From: Bradyrhizobium sediminis
GTDB lineage: Bacteria; Pseudomonadota; Alphaproteobacteria; Rhizobiales; Xanthobacteraceae
Assembly: GCF_018736105.1 (NCBI RefSeq)
Contig: NZ_CP076135.1
Span: 1,300,001 to 1,364,000, forward strand
Reading direction: 5' to 3'
Length of the DNA: 64,000 nt
Shown: piece after piece, positions 35,369-45,049 of the stretch
How positions within the stretch are numbered: the stretch's first letter is position 1
How the letters are laid out: every line of letters begins with the position of its first letter
Translations under genes and position numbers: made by a program
The notes under the pieces: generated by a model
What the model saw: only the letters and a program-made list of their open reading frames with translations
Database searches by the model: none
What the model was told of the DNA's origin: nothing

Positions 35369-37440
35369 GCCGAACCCGCAAAGGCGAGCACCGAGCGGGG
35401 AGGTGCCGTCGTCTCGCTGCCCGGCGCGAAGTCGGCGGCCTTCTGCTTTACGTCGGCGGTGTTCAACAGTTGCTGCCAGCTCGCGTATTCCGCCATCTTC
35501 GGCAGCTTGAACACAATCGGTTCGGGCGCGGCATTGAGAACGATGAAGATCGGCGCCTGACCATGCTCGACCGGTCCCAATACATAAGCAAGGAACCGGC
35601 CTTCCGGAAAATTCCAGTCCTGCTCCTCCATTTCGTCGGCCGCCGGGGTCAGCCACAACACGCCGTAGGATCCGTCGACGCGCCGCCCGTCGAGCCAGCG
35701 GTGTGCGCGGATCTGCGGAAAGCGCCTTCGCAGTTCGGTGATATAGCCGATGAAGTCGGTGAGGTCATCGCCCTCGCGGCCAAGGCCGGCCCAACTCACC
35801 CAGCCGATTTCATTGTCCTGGCAATAGGCGTTGTTGTTGCCGGACTGCGAATTGCCGACCTCGTCGCCGGCCAGGATCAGCGGCAGGCCCTGCGCCAGCA
35901 ACAGGCATGCCAGCTGGTTCTTCCGCAGCTGACGGCGCAGCGCCACGATGCTCTCGTCGGCGGTCGGACCTTCATGGCCGCAATTGTTGCTGTGATTGTG
36001 GTTGGATCCGTCGCGGTTATCCTCGCCGTTGGCCTCGTTGTGTTTCTCATTGTAGCTGAACAGATCGGCCAGCGTGAAGCCGTCATGCACTGTGATGTGG
36101 TTGACGCTGGCGCGTTGCGTGCGGCCGTCATGGTTGAACAGGTCGGACGAGCCGGTCATGCGGCGGGAGACTTCGCCGATCAGGCTGCCTTCGCCGCTCC
36201 AGTAGCGCCGCATCGTGCTGCGGTAGCGGTCGTTCCATTCCGACCATTGCGACGGAAAGGCGCCGACCTGATAGCCGCCCAAGCCGAGGTCCCACGGCTC
36301 GGCGACCAGCTTCACCGATGCCAGCACCGGGTCCTGCCGGATCGCGGTGAAGAAGGCGGCGTTGCGATCGAAACCGTCAGGACCGCGCGCCAGCGTGGTG
36401 GCGAGGTCGAAGCGGAAGCCGTCGATATGGCAGATCTCGACCCAGTAGCGCAGCGAATCCATCACCATCTGCAGCACCCGCGGATGGGTGAGGTTGACCG
36501 AGCTGCCGCAGCCGGTGAAGTCGTCGTAGAATCGCGGATTGTCCGGCTTCAGCCAGTAGTAGGAGGCGTTGTCGATGCCGCGGAACGACAGCGTCGGGCC
36601 CATATGGTCACCCTCGGCGGTGTGGTTGTAGACGACGTCGAGCATCACCTCGATGCCGGCGTCATGCAGCCGCGCCACGGTGGTGCGGAAGGCGTCGAGC
36701 GGGTTGTCCTGCGCATAGCGCGCCTCCGGCGCGAAGAAAGCCAGCGTGTTGTAGCCCCAGTAATTCGACAGCTTCTTTTCAACCAGCACCCGGTCGTCGA
36801 TCAGGCCGTGGACCGGCAAGAGCTCGATGGTGGTGACGCCGAGGCGCTTGAAATGCTCGATCATGGCCGGCGACGACAGCCCGCCATAGGTGCCGCGCAG
36901 GTTGGGCGGCACGTCGTCGCGCTTCTGGGTCAGGCCCTTGACGTGCGCCTCGTAGATGATGGTGTCTTCCCAGGGGACGTTGGGGCGCATTTCGCGCCGG
37001 CCCCAGTTGAAGGTCTCGTCGACGACGACGGCCTTCGGCATGCCGCGCGCATTGTCGCGGCGGTCGAACGACAGGTCCTCGCGGGCGCTGCCAGTGCGAT
37101 AAGCGAAATGCGCATCGCTCCAGACCAGCCGGCCGGCAAGGCGCCTGGCATAGGGATCGAGCAGAAGCTTGTTGGCGTTGAAGCGATGGCCATGTTCGGG
37201 CTCATAGGGGCCGTGAACGCGATAGCCGTAGAGCTGGCCGGGCGCGACGTCGTTGAGATAACCGTGCCAGACATCCTCGGTGCGCTCGGGCAGTTCGACG
37301 CGCTCGAGCTCGCGGCGGCCCTGGCTGTCGAACAGGCAAAGCTCGACCTTGTGCGCGTTGGCGGAGAACAGCGCAAAATTGGTGCCCCGGCCGTCCCAGC
37401 TTGCACCGAGGCGGGAGGACGTTCCGGCTGTCAGGCGCAT
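35365..37440 (-). CDS. glgX: Glycogen debranching enzyme GlgX
   Basis: A 691-residue GH13 isoamylase-type enzyme that cuts alpha-1,6 branches of glycogen limit dextrins. N-terminal CBM48-like module (LGASWDGRGTNFALFSANA), then the barrel. Nucleophile Asp in GFRFDLATTLARG, Glu in VAEPWDLG, and Asp in TVHDGFTLADL are present, with GDEVGNSQSGNNNAYCQDN typical of GlgX. Three bases separate its start from the glgB stop. Confidence 0.95.
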   Translation of the reverse strand: MRLTAGTSSRLGASWDGRGTNFALFSANAHKVELCLFDSQGRRELERVELPERTEDVWHGYLNDVAPGQLYGYRVHGPYEPEHGHRFNANKLLLDPYARRLAGRLVWSDAHFAYRTGSAREDLSFDRRDNARGMPKAVVVDETFNWGRREMRPNVPWEDTIIYEAHVKGLTQKRDDVPPNLRGTYGGLSSPAMIEHFKRLGVTTIELLPVHGLIDDRVLVEKKLSNYWGYNTLAFFAPEARYAQDNPLDAFRTTVARLHDAGIEVMLDVVYNHTAEGDHMGPTLSFRGIDNASYYWLKPDNPRFYDDFTGCGSSVNLTHPRVLQMVMDSLRYWVEICHIDGFRFDLATTLARGPDGFDRNAAFFTAIRQDPVLASVKLVAEPWDLGLGGYQVGAFPSQWSEWNDRYRSTMRRYWSGEGSLIGEVSRRMTGSSDLFNHDGRTQRASVNHITVHDGFTLADLFSYNEKHNEANGEDNRDGSNHNHSNNCGHEGPTADESIVALRRQLRKNQLACLLLAQGLPLILAGDEVGNSQSGNNNAYCQDNEIGWVSWAGLGREGDDLTDFIGYITELRRRFPQIRAHRWLDGRRVDGSYGVLWLTPAADEMEEQDWNFPEGRFLAYVLGPVEHGQAPIFIVLNAAPEPIVFKLPKMAEYASWQQLLNTADVKQKAADFAPGSETTAPPRSVLAFAGSA

Positions 37441-37443
37441 GCG

Positions 37444-39591
37444 TCAGCTTTCCGGTACGAGAAATATCGCGGCCAGTGGCGGAACGGTGAGATTGAGTTC
37501 AGGCACGGGCCCCTCCGAAGCCTCGACCTCGCCGACGTTCCCGACATTGCTGCCGCCGTAATGCGCGGAGTCCGAATTGAGCACCTCGCGCCACTTGCCG
37601 GTGAACGGCACCCGGACACGGTAGTTGTAATAGACATTCGGCGAAAAATTGATGACGACGAGACAGCGGGCACGTGCAGCGCTGCCCTTGCGGATCCAGC
37701 CGAACACGTTGCCGGCGGCGTCATCGTTGACGATCCATTCGAAGCCGGATGGATCGCAGTCCAGCTCGTGCAGCGCCGGCAGCGTGCGGTAAAGCCCGTT
37801 GAGGTCCCGGATCAGGCTTTGGATGCCCAGGTGCCTCTTCTGTTCGAGCAGATGCCAGTCGAGCGCGCGGTCGTGGTTCCATTCGCGCTCCTGGCCGAAT
37901 TCGCAGCCCATGAACATCAGCTTCTTGCCGGGATGAGCGAACATGAAACTGTAATAGGCGCGCAGGTTCGCAAAGCGCTGCCAGTCGTCGCCGGGCATTC
38001 GCCCCAGGATCGAGCGCTTGCCGTGGACGACCTCGTCATGCGACAGCGGCAGGATGAAGTTTTCCGAGAACGCGTAATGCAGGCCGAACAGGATGTCGCC
38101 GTGATGATGCTTGCGGTGGATCGGATCCTTGCCGATGTAGTTCAGCGTGTCGTGCATCCAGCCCATGTTCCATTTATAGCCGAATCCGAGCCCGCCATAT
38201 TCAACCGGACGCGACACCTGCGGCCATGCGGTCGATTCCTCCGCGGCCGTGGTGGCCTGCGGAAAGCGCGCGAACACTTCGGTATTGAAGCGGCGCAGGA
38301 AATCGATTGCCTCGAGATTTTCGCGTCCGCCATATTTGTTCGGGATCCAGCCGCCGGCGGGCCGGCTGTAGTCGAGATAGAGCATGGAAGCGACCGCGTC
38401 GACGCGCAAGCCGTCGATGGCATAGCGCTCCAGCCAGAACAGCGCGTTCGACACCAGGAAATTGACGACTTCGGTGCGGCCGTAATTGTAGATCAGCGTG
38501 CCCCAGTCGAGGTGACGGCCCCGCAGCGGGTTGGCGTGCTCGTAGAGCGCGGTGCCGTCGAAATGGCCGAGGCCGTGCGGATCGTCCGGAAAATGCCCGG
38601 GCACCCAGTCCAGCATTACCCCCAGGCCTTCGCGGTGGCAGGCGTCGACCAGCGCGCAAAAATCCGCCGGTGTCCCGAACCGGCTGGTGGGCGCGAACAT
38701 GCCGGTCGGCTGGTAGCCCCAGGAACCATCGAACGGATGCTCGTTGACGGGAAGAAATTCGACATGGGTGAAGCCGAGATCCCTGACATAGCGCGGAAGC
38801 TGTTCGGCCAGCTCGCGGTAGCTCAGCCATTCGTTGCTGCCTTTGCGCCGCCACGAGCCGAGATGGACCTCGTAGATCGAGACGGGCGCGCTCAGCGCGT
38901 TGATGCCGGATGGCGCGGGCTGCGGACGCGGCAATCTGGTCTCGTCCAGCACGATGGACGCGGTGCTCGGGCGCAGCTCCGCGGCAAAGGCCAGCGGATC
39001 GGCCTTCAGCGGCAGATGCTGGCCCTGCGGTCCGATGATATCGAACTTGTAGTGGTCGCCGGCGGCGGCGTGGGGCACGAACAGCTCCCAATAGCCGGTG
39101 CCGCGCACCCGCATCGGATGCCGCCGCGGATTCCAGAAATTGAAATCGCCGACCACGCTGACCCGGCGCGCATTGGGCGCGAGCACCACGAAGGCCACTC
39201 CGGGAACGCCGTCCAGCGTCATCGGATGCGCGCCGAGCTTGTCGTAGATCCGCTGATGGGTGCCCTCGCCGAGCAGATACAGATCCAAATCGCTCAGCAC
39301 CGGCGGAAAACGATAGGGGTCGTCAAGATCGACCACGGTCTCGCCGAACCGGGCGCGCAACTGGTAGCGCCTGGAGCCGTTCGGCAGCGCGCCTGCGAAC
39401 AGGCCGGCGTCATGGATGCGTGAAAGCTCCGCCGTTGCGCCATGCTCGTCGATCGCGTCGACCTTCGACGCCTCCGGCAGGAAGGCGCGGACCACAGTGC
39501 GGCCGTCCTCGGTATGCAAACCGAGGTAATGAAAGGGATCGGAGTGGCGGCCTTCGACGATCGCATAGGCCTCGGCGGACAGTTTGGTCAT
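37444..39591 (-). CDS. glgB: 1,4-alpha-glucan branching enzyme GlgB
   Basis: A 715-residue GH13 enzyme that makes alpha-1,6 branches in glycogen. N-terminal CBM48 modules contain [17 protein letters not shown]. The barrel has Asp in [18 protein letters not shown], Glu in [11 protein letters not shown] and Asp in [10 protein letters not shown], all as expected. The ATG overlaps the treS stop by four bases. All catalytic residues appear intact, unlike the neighbouring maltokinase and GlgE. Confidence 0.96.
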   Translation of the reverse strand: MTKLSAEAYAIVEGRHSDPFHYLGLHTEDGRTVVRAFLPEASKVDAIDEHGATAELSRIHDAGLFAGALPNGSRRYQLRARFGETVVDLDDPYRFPPVLSDLDLYLLGEGTHQRIYDKLGAHPMTLDGVPGVAFVVLAPNARRVSVVGDFNFWNPRRHPMRVRGTGYWELFVPHAAAGDHYKFDIIGPQGQHLPLKADPLAFAAELRPSTASIVLDETRLPRPQPAPSGINALSAPVSIYEVHLGSWRRKGSNEWLSYRELAEQLPRYVRDLGFTHVEFLPVNEHPFDGSWGYQPTGMFAPTSRFGTPADFCALVDACHREGLGVMLDWVPGHFPDDPHGLGHFDGTALYEHANPLRGRHLDWGTLIYNYGRTEVVNFLVSNALFWLERYAIDGLRVDAVASMLYLDYSRPAGGWIPNKYGGRENLEAIDFLRRFNTEVFARFPQATTAAEESTAWPQVSRPVEYGGLGFGYKWNMGWMHDTLNYIGKDPIHRKHHHGDILFGLHYAFSENFILPLSHDEVVHGKRSILGRMPGDDWQRFANLRAYYSFMFAHPGKKLMFMGCEFGQEREWNHDRALDWHLLEQKRHLGIQSLIRDLNGLYRTLPALHELDCDPSGFEWIVNDDAAGNVFGWIRKGSAARARCLVVINFSPNVYYNYRVRVPFTGKWREVLNSDSAHYGGSNVGNVGEVEASEGPVPELNLTVPPLAAIFLVPES

Positions 39592-42500
39592 GAGGCCTCG
39601 TTGGTATTCCCGGACAATATTCGGATCATCCCGATCAGCGGGATGCGCAGCCATTCCGGCCGGTGGGCCAGTTCGTATTCGATCTCGTAGCAGGCTTTTT
39701 CAAGCACAAAGAAATTCAGCGTCTGCTCGGCGGCTACCGGATCGGCCGGCCACAGGCGCTGATTTGTCATGGCTTCGCGATAAGCGGCAAGAAACGCCGC
39801 CGTAGAGCGTTCACGCCACTCGGCCAGCGCCGCAGCGAGCCTGCCGTTCTCGTCTGGCGCCACGTTCAACGTGCGCTCCAGCGCCGCGGTGGCCGAATAG
39901 TCGATCGAGCGGATCAAGCCTGCAACATCGCGCGCGGCGGGCGCCTTGCGTCGCCGCTGGTCCAGCGGGCGGCGGCGCTCACCCTCGAAACCGGTAATGA
40001 AGATGTCGTCCTTGACGATCAGGATCTGTCCGAGGTGGAAATCGCCATGGAGGCGGATGCTCAGGCTGTCGATATCAGGCGGCAACAGCGTAGTGAGGCG
40101 GTCTCGCAAACTCGCGCGCTGCGCCAGCGCCAGATCGACCAGCGGACGATCGGCTTCCCTGATGGCATCGCGCTGCTGCGTCAGCGTGTCGAACACCCGC
40201 TCGGCCCGGGTCGTCACGTCGCCGATCCAGCGCGCCACGTCGCCGGAACCGGTCGGTTCGGGTGAGAAATCCGCCACGCCGTTGCTCGCGGCGAGCGCGA
40301 GATGCATCTCGGCGACGCGCTTTCCGGCATGCGACATGCAGCGCAGATAGGGCACCTGTTCGTCGCTTTCACTCAAGTGTTGGCTGGCCGCCAGCAGCCG
40401 CTGTTCGTCGATGTAGCGATCGAGATAGGCCGACGTCACAGTCCAGGCATCGCCCTGGTTTTCGACGAAGGCATGCACGCTCACGATCGCGCTTCTGTCG
40501 TCGCCATTGACCAGTTCGACGCTGCCGAGCAGCGCCGGCGCGTGGGAAAATCCCGCGATATCGGTCAGGAAGCGTCCGATCTCGACCTCGGGATTGATGC
40601 CGGATTCGAGCTTGCGGTGGACCTTGACCACATAATCGTTGTCCGCCAGTGCGATGCTGTAGGGCTGTTCGGTGTCGACCGTGCGGATGTGCTCGGGCGG
40701 CTTGATCGGTTTGTCCGAAAGCCGCGCGGTCGGCCTGAATTCAAGGCGCAGGCCATCTTCCTCGACGGTCAGATTGTCCCGAAGGTTGCGCAACAATAGC
40801 GCGATGAAGATCTGGTCGGTGGCGACGTCCAGCAGCGTTCCCTCGCGCGCGCCCTGACGGACCGCCGCAAAGGCGCGGGGATTATAGCGCTCGCGGTCGA
40901 AGCGCACCCATTCGATCTGCATAGGCAGTACGTAGCGGGCGGTCTCGCCGTGTTGCGTCGCCTCAAAGAAGACGAGCCAGGGGCGGTTATCGCCGATATC
41001 GCAGAATGGAATGGCCGAGGTCAGGGCCGGCTGGATCGCCTGCGGCGCACGCTCCGGATACCAGCGGGTCCGCGCCAGATGCCCCGGCAGCACGTCACGT
41101 TCGAACACGCTGCGGGTTCGCGCCAGCGACATCCAGGTCGCCCCCAGCGGCACCACCAGGGTCTCGAATTCCGGCACCGCCGAAGGTTCGACATGCTCCG
41201 ACCTGTCGCGCTCCTTGAGCTGGAACCAGTAGAAGCCATAGGGCGCCAGCGTGATCATGTAGGGCAGTTCGCCGATCGCCGGAAAGCGGGTCCGGCCAAG
41301 CATCTCCAGCGGGACGCGATCCTTCCAGGCGGAGAGATCGAGTTCGGTCGCCTGCGCCGATCGCGACAGGTTGGCGACGCACAGAATGACCTCGTCCTGA
41401 TACTGGCGAACATAGCACAGCACCGAGCGATTGACCGGACGGATGAACGTCATGGTGCCGCGGCCGAATGCCAGCGTTGACTTGCGCATCGAGATCAGCC
41501 GCTTGGTGGCGCTGAGCAGCGAAGACAGGCTGCGCGACTGCGCCTCGACATTGACCGCTTCGTAGCCGTAGACCGGGTCCATGATGGTCGGGGCGTAAAG
41601 CCGCGCCGGATCGGCGCGGGAGAAGCCGCCATTGCGGTCTGGCGACCATTGCATCGGCGTGCGCACGCCATTGCGGTCGCCGAGATAGATGTTGTCGCCC
41701 ATGCCGATTTCATCACCGTAATAGATGATCGGGGTGCCCGGGAACGACAGCAGCAGCGAGTTCATCAGCTCGATCTTGCGCCGGTCGTTGTCCATCAGCG
41801 GCGCCAGGCGCCGGCGGATACCGACATTGATGCGGGCGCGGGGATCGTTGGCGTAGGTCGACCACAGATAGTCGCGCTCGACGTCGGTGACCATTTCCAG
41901 CGTCAGCTCGTCGTGGTTACGCAGGAACAGCGCCCACTGGCAGTTGTTCGGGATATCCGGCGTCTGGCGCAGGATGTCGGTGATCGGAAAGCGGTCTTCC
42001 TGGGCGATCGCCATGTAGATCCGCGGCATCAAGGGGAAATGATAGGCCATGTGGCATTCGTCGCCGCGGCCGAAATATTCCTGGACGTCCTCGGGCCACT
42101 GATTGGCTTCCGCCAGCAACACCTTGCCCTTGGCATAGGCGTCGAGCTCGGCGCGCAGCTGCCTGATGATGGCGTGGGTTTCCGGCAGGTTCTCGTTATT
42201 GGTGCCGTCACGCTCGCACAGATAGGGGATGGCGTCGAGACGGAAGCCGTCGACGCCAGCATCGAGCCAGCGCTTCATCACCTGCACGATCGCGCGGACC
42301 ACCCGCGGATTGTCGAAATTGAGGTCCGGCTGGTGCGAGAAGAAGCGGTGCCAGTAGAATTGGCCGGCTTCCGGATCCCAGGTCCAGTTCGATTTTTCAG
42401 TGTCGGTGAAGATGATCCGCGTGCCCGGATATTTCTGGTCGGTGTCGCTCCAGACGTACCAGTTGCGCGCGCTTGACTTCGGGTCGCTGCGGCGGGCGCG

Positions 42501-42890
42501 TTTGAACCATTGGTGCTGGTCGGATGTGTGATTGACGACGAGCTCGGTGATGACCCGCAGGCCGCGCCGCTTGGCTTCGACGATGAAGCGCCTGAAATCC
42601 TTCATGGTCCCGAAATCGGGATTGATGGCGCCGTAGTCGGCAATGTCATAGCCGTCGTCGCGGCCGGGCGAGGGATAGAACGGCAGCAGCCATAGCGCGG
42701 TGACGCCGAGATCCTGCAGATAGCCGAGTTTCTCGGTCAGGCCGGCGAAATCGCCGATGCCGTCATTGTTGCTGTCGGCAAAAGCCTTGACATGAAGCTG
42801 GTAGATGATGGCGTCCTTGTACCAGAGCTCGTCGCCATCCAGCGCGGGGACCGGCAGCTCCGTTGCATCGATGGAGGACAAGAGATTCAT
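39588..42890 (-). CDS. treS: Trehalose synthase fused to maltokinase (TreS-Mak)
   Basis: A 1100-residue fusion. Residues about 20-560 are the GH13 trehalose synthase, interconverting maltose and trehalose, with catalytic [20 protein letters not shown] and [10 protein letters not shown]. Residues about 640-1090 form a kinase domain of the Pep2/Mak type that makes maltose-1-phosphate from maltose and ATP. Its first motif HGDFHLGQ (Asp950) is kept, but the second, normally IDFEGEP, reads TGFEGER: Gly967 replaces the metal-binding Asp (codon 39990-39992). Kinase activity is therefore doubtful, while the synthase half looks sound. Ten bases from the glgE stop. Confidence 0.93.
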   Translation of the reverse strand: MNLLSSIDATELPVPALDGDELWYKDAIIYQLHVKAFADSNNDGIGDFAGLTEKLGYLQDLGVTALWLLPFYPSPGRDDGYDIADYGAINPDFGTMKDFRRFIVEAKRRGLRVITELVVNHTSDQHQWFKRARRSDPKSSARNWYVWSDTDQKYPGTRIIFTDTEKSNWTWDPEAGQFYWHRFFSHQPDLNFDNPRVVRAIVQVMKRWLDAGVDGFRLDAIPYLCERDGTNNENLPETHAIIRQLRAELDAYAKGKVLLAEANQWPEDVQEYFGRGDECHMAYHFPLMPRIYMAIAQEDRFPITDILRQTPDIPNNCQWALFLRNHDELTLEMVTDVERDYLWSTYANDPRARINVGIRRRLAPLMDNDRRKIELMNSLLLSFPGTPIIYYGDEIGMGDNIYLGDRNGVRTPMQWSPDRNGGFSRADPARLYAPTIMDPVYGYEAVNVEAQSRSLSSLLSATKRLISMRKSTLAFGRGTMTFIRPVNRSVLCYVRQYQDEVILCVANLSRSAQATELDLSAWKDRVPLEMLGRTRFPAIGELPYMITLAPYGFYWFQLKERDRSEHVEPSAVPEFETLVVPLGATWMSLARTRSVFERDVLPGHLARTRWYPERAPQAIQPALTSAIPFCDIGDNRPWLVFFEATQHGETARYVLPMQIEWVRFDRERYNPRAFAAVRQGAREGTLLDVATDQIFIALLLRNLRDNLTVEEDGLRLEFRPTARLSDKPIKPPEHIRTVDTEQPYSIALADNDYVVKVHRKLESGINPEVEIGRFLTDIAGFSHAPALLGSVELVNGDDRSAIVSVHAFVENQGDAWTVTSAYLDRYIDEQRLLAASQHLSESDEQVPYLRCMSHAGKRVAEMHLALAASNGVADFSPEPTGSGDVARWIGDVTTRAERVFDTLTQQRDAIREADRPLVDLALAQRASLRDRLTTLLPPDIDSLSIRLHGDFHLGQILIVKDDIFITGFEGERRRPLDQRRRKAPAARDVAGLIRSIDYSATAALERTLNVAPDENGRLAAALAEWRERSTAAFLAAYREAMTNQRLWPADPVAAEQTLNFFVLEKACYEIEYELAHRPEWLRIPLIGMIRILSGNTNEAS

Positions 42891-42899
42891 GGCGCTCCC

Positions 42900-44849
42900 T
42901 TACGCCAGACAGCGAAGCAGCAGGGCGGGATCGTTCATCGGATTGATCTGCAGCCGAATGCCGCCCCACTCCAGCGGGTAGCGTTCGCCGGTGATCACGT
43001 TCTCGAGCGCGGCGACGTTGCGGCGATCGTCGGCCATACCGACCTGGATGTTGCCGAGCGACAGCCAGAATTCGTGCGCGTCGCGCGACAGCGCAATCGC
43101 GGCGACGACGCTGTTGGTTTGGTTGACGGATTCCTTGACGAAGGCAATGACATTTTCGTCCTCGACCGGAATGAAGCGAAGATTGGCCGTCTGCTGCAGC
43201 GCCGCGTTTTGCCGGCGGGCGCGATTGAGATCGCTGATATAGGGCTTGATATTGCCGGGCCTGTCCCAGTCGCGCACCTTGATCTCGTATGTTTCGGAAT
43301 CGCGATATTCCTCACGGCCCGCAATCGGCTCGTGCTCCAGGAGCTCGAACCCGCTGTAGACGCCGTAAGCGCTGGACAGCGTGGCGGCCAGCGCGACACG
43401 GGACTTGAAAATCCAGGCCTCGCCGCTCTGCAGATGATAAGGCAGGATATCGGGCGTATTGACGAAGAAATTCGGGCGAAGGTAGTCCCGCTCCGGATAA
43501 GCCGTCAGTTCGCCCAGATACTGCTCCAGCTCGCACTTCCGGGTACGCCAGATGAAGTAGGTGCAGGACTGGGTGAAACCGAGCCTGGCGAGGGCCTTCA
43601 TCGGTTTCGGCCTGGTAAAGGCCTCCGCGAGGAAGATCGCCTCGGGATGACGAAGCTGAACCTCGTGGATCAGCCATTCCCAGAAACTGAAGGGTTTGGT
43701 GTGGGGATCCTTGACCCGGAAGATGCTGACACCCTGTTCGATCCAGAACAGCACCACGTCGCGTAGCGCATTCCACAAGGCACCGGCGTCCTCTGACGAG
43801 AAATCGGGATTGACGTTGTCCGGATGCTTCCCGGACGGGTCGTCCGCATAGCGCAGCGAGCCGTCCGGCCGCCGTCTGAACCATTGCGGGTGCTGTTTCA
43901 GCCAGGGATGATCGGGCGAACACTGCACGGCGAAATCGAGCGCGACTTCCATGTCGAGCACCTTGCAGGCGGCAATGAACTCGCGAAAATCCGCGAGCGT
44001 GCCCAACTCCGGATGCACGGCATCGTGACCGCCCGCGGCCGAGCCGATGGCGTAGGGACTTCCCGGATCGCCTTCACCTGCGGTCGGTGCGTTGTAACGG
44101 CCCCTGCGGCTGGTAACGCCGATCGGGTGAATCGGCGTCAGGCAGACCACGTCAAAGCCCATCGCCGCGATATCCGGCAGCCGCGCCGTGCAATCCTTGA
44201 AGGTACCGTGGCGGCCGGGTGTCTTGCCCTGGCTGCGCGGTACCATCTCATACCACGCGCCGTAGCGCGCCCTTGGCCTATCTGCGACGAACGGAAAAAA
44301 TTGCGATCGCATCAGGTCTGGCCGAAACTGGCTTTCGGCCATGGCGATCTTCAATTCATCGGTCAGCAGCGGCGCGGTGTCGCCAGTCTGCAAGAAATCC
44401 TCGCATTGCCGCAGGATCACGGCGGACGCAGCAGGTCCGCCGGCCTGCGCCTTGGTCAGCATGCCCGCGCCCTCGAGTGCATCGAGGGGAAGGTCGGCGC
44501 CGGTCCTTTGCTTGAGCTCGAAGCCCTGCCGCCAAGTCGCAAATTCATCGGTCCAGGCCTCGATCGCATAGATGTAGCGGCCGGGTCTATCCGGTACAAA
44601 CGATCCGCCCCAACGGTCGTCGCTGTGATGGATCATCGGCGCGCGCCGCCATTCGCGGTCGCGCTCGCGGCGCCAGACCAGCGCCACTGAAATCACATCA
44701 TGGCCATCGCGATAAATATCCGCCCAAACCTCGACGCGCTCCCCGACGATCCGCTTCACGGGGAAGCGGCCAGCATCGACAAGCGGGTAAACATCCTCGA
44801 TATGGAAAGCGCCGCCAGCGCTCTCGACAGTTTGAGTTGTTTTGTTCAC
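42900..44849 (-). CDS. glgE: GlgE-type maltosyltransferase with altered nucleophile
   Basis: A 649-residue GH13 subfamily 3 protein. GlgE extends alpha-1,4-glucan using maltose-1-phosphate. The N-terminal domain (GERVEVWADIYRDGHD) and barrel (DFAVQCSPDHPWLKQHP) are typical. Known GlgE has RVDNPHTKP with the Asp nucleophile; here it reads RVKDPHTKP, so Lys380 occupies that site. The acid/base Glu409 (LAEAFTRP) lies 29 residues later, the same spacing as Asp394-Glu423 of the Streptomyces enzyme, and Asp467 (NTPDIL) is kept. Transferase activity is probably lost or changed. The start is a GTG overlapping the stop of a six-codon leader with a strong ribosome-binding site. Confidence 0.9.
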   Translation of the reverse strand: MNKTTQTVESAGGAFHIEDVYPLVDAGRFPVKRIVGERVEVWADIYRDGHDVISVALVWRRERDREWRRAPMIHHSDDRWGGSFVPDRPGRYIYAIEAWTDEFATWRQGFELKQRTGADLPLDALEGAGMLTKAQAGGPAASAVILRQCEDFLQTGDTAPLLTDELKIAMAESQFRPDLMRSQFFPFVADRPRARYGAWYEMVPRSQGKTPGRHGTFKDCTARLPDIAAMGFDVVCLTPIHPIGVTSRRGRYNAPTAGEGDPGSPYAIGSAAGGHDAVHPELGTLADFREFIAACKVLDMEVALDFAVQCSPDHPWLKQHPQWFRRRPDGSLRYADDPSGKHPDNVNPDFSSEDAGALWNALRDVVLFWIEQGVSIFRVKDPHTKPFSFWEWLIHEVQLRHPEAIFLAEAFTRPKPMKALARLGFTQSCTYFIWRTRKCELEQYLGELTAYPERDYLRPNFFVNTPDILPYHLQSGEAWIFKSRVALAATLSSAYGVYSGFELLEHEPIAGREEYRDSETYEIKVRDWDRPGNIKPYISDLNRARRQNAALQQTANLRFIPVEDENVIAFVKESVNQTNSVVAAIALSRDAHEFWLSLGNIQVGMADDRRNVAALENVITGERYPLEWGGIRLQINPMNDPALLLRCLA

Positions 44850-44866
44850 GGTGATGCCAGTGACAT
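44846..44866 (-). CDS. Six-codon leader ORF coupled to glgE
   Basis: ATG TCA CTG GCA TCA CCG TGA (MSLASP). It has GGGAGG eight bases upstream, while the GTG of glgE has no such site. The stop TGA overlaps the glgE GTG (GTGA), so ribosomes finishing the leader could restart on glgE. Alternatively the GTG is not the real start. Very short, so only moderately supported. Confidence 0.4.
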   Translation of the reverse strand: MSLASP

Positions 44867-45049
44867 GGGAAACACCTCCCGTCTCGATTGCGGGAAAGGA
44901 GACGTTCCGGACATATATACAAAGCCGTTCGCCGGGCATTGGTTCCCGGTGAACGCCGGGGATGCCAGAGAGTTAACCACGCCTATCCTCTTCCTGCATT
45001 TAGAGAATTTCGCGACGCCCCTCACCGTTGCGTGCAAACTGCGTGCCGA
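44867..45049. promoter_or_regulatory. Divergent promoter region, glgE operon and malQ
   Basis: About 180 bases that must hold promoters for the five-gene minus-strand operon and for malQ. ATATATACAAAG at 44912-44923 is an AT-rich spot that could be part of a promoter. No operator consensus is claimed. Confidence 0.35.

Noticed and set aside
42900..44939. A longer glgE starting about 30 codons upstream at 44939
   Set aside because: The added residues show no similarity to GlgE, and the start lacks a ribosome-binding site; GTG at 44849 fits the family N-terminus better.
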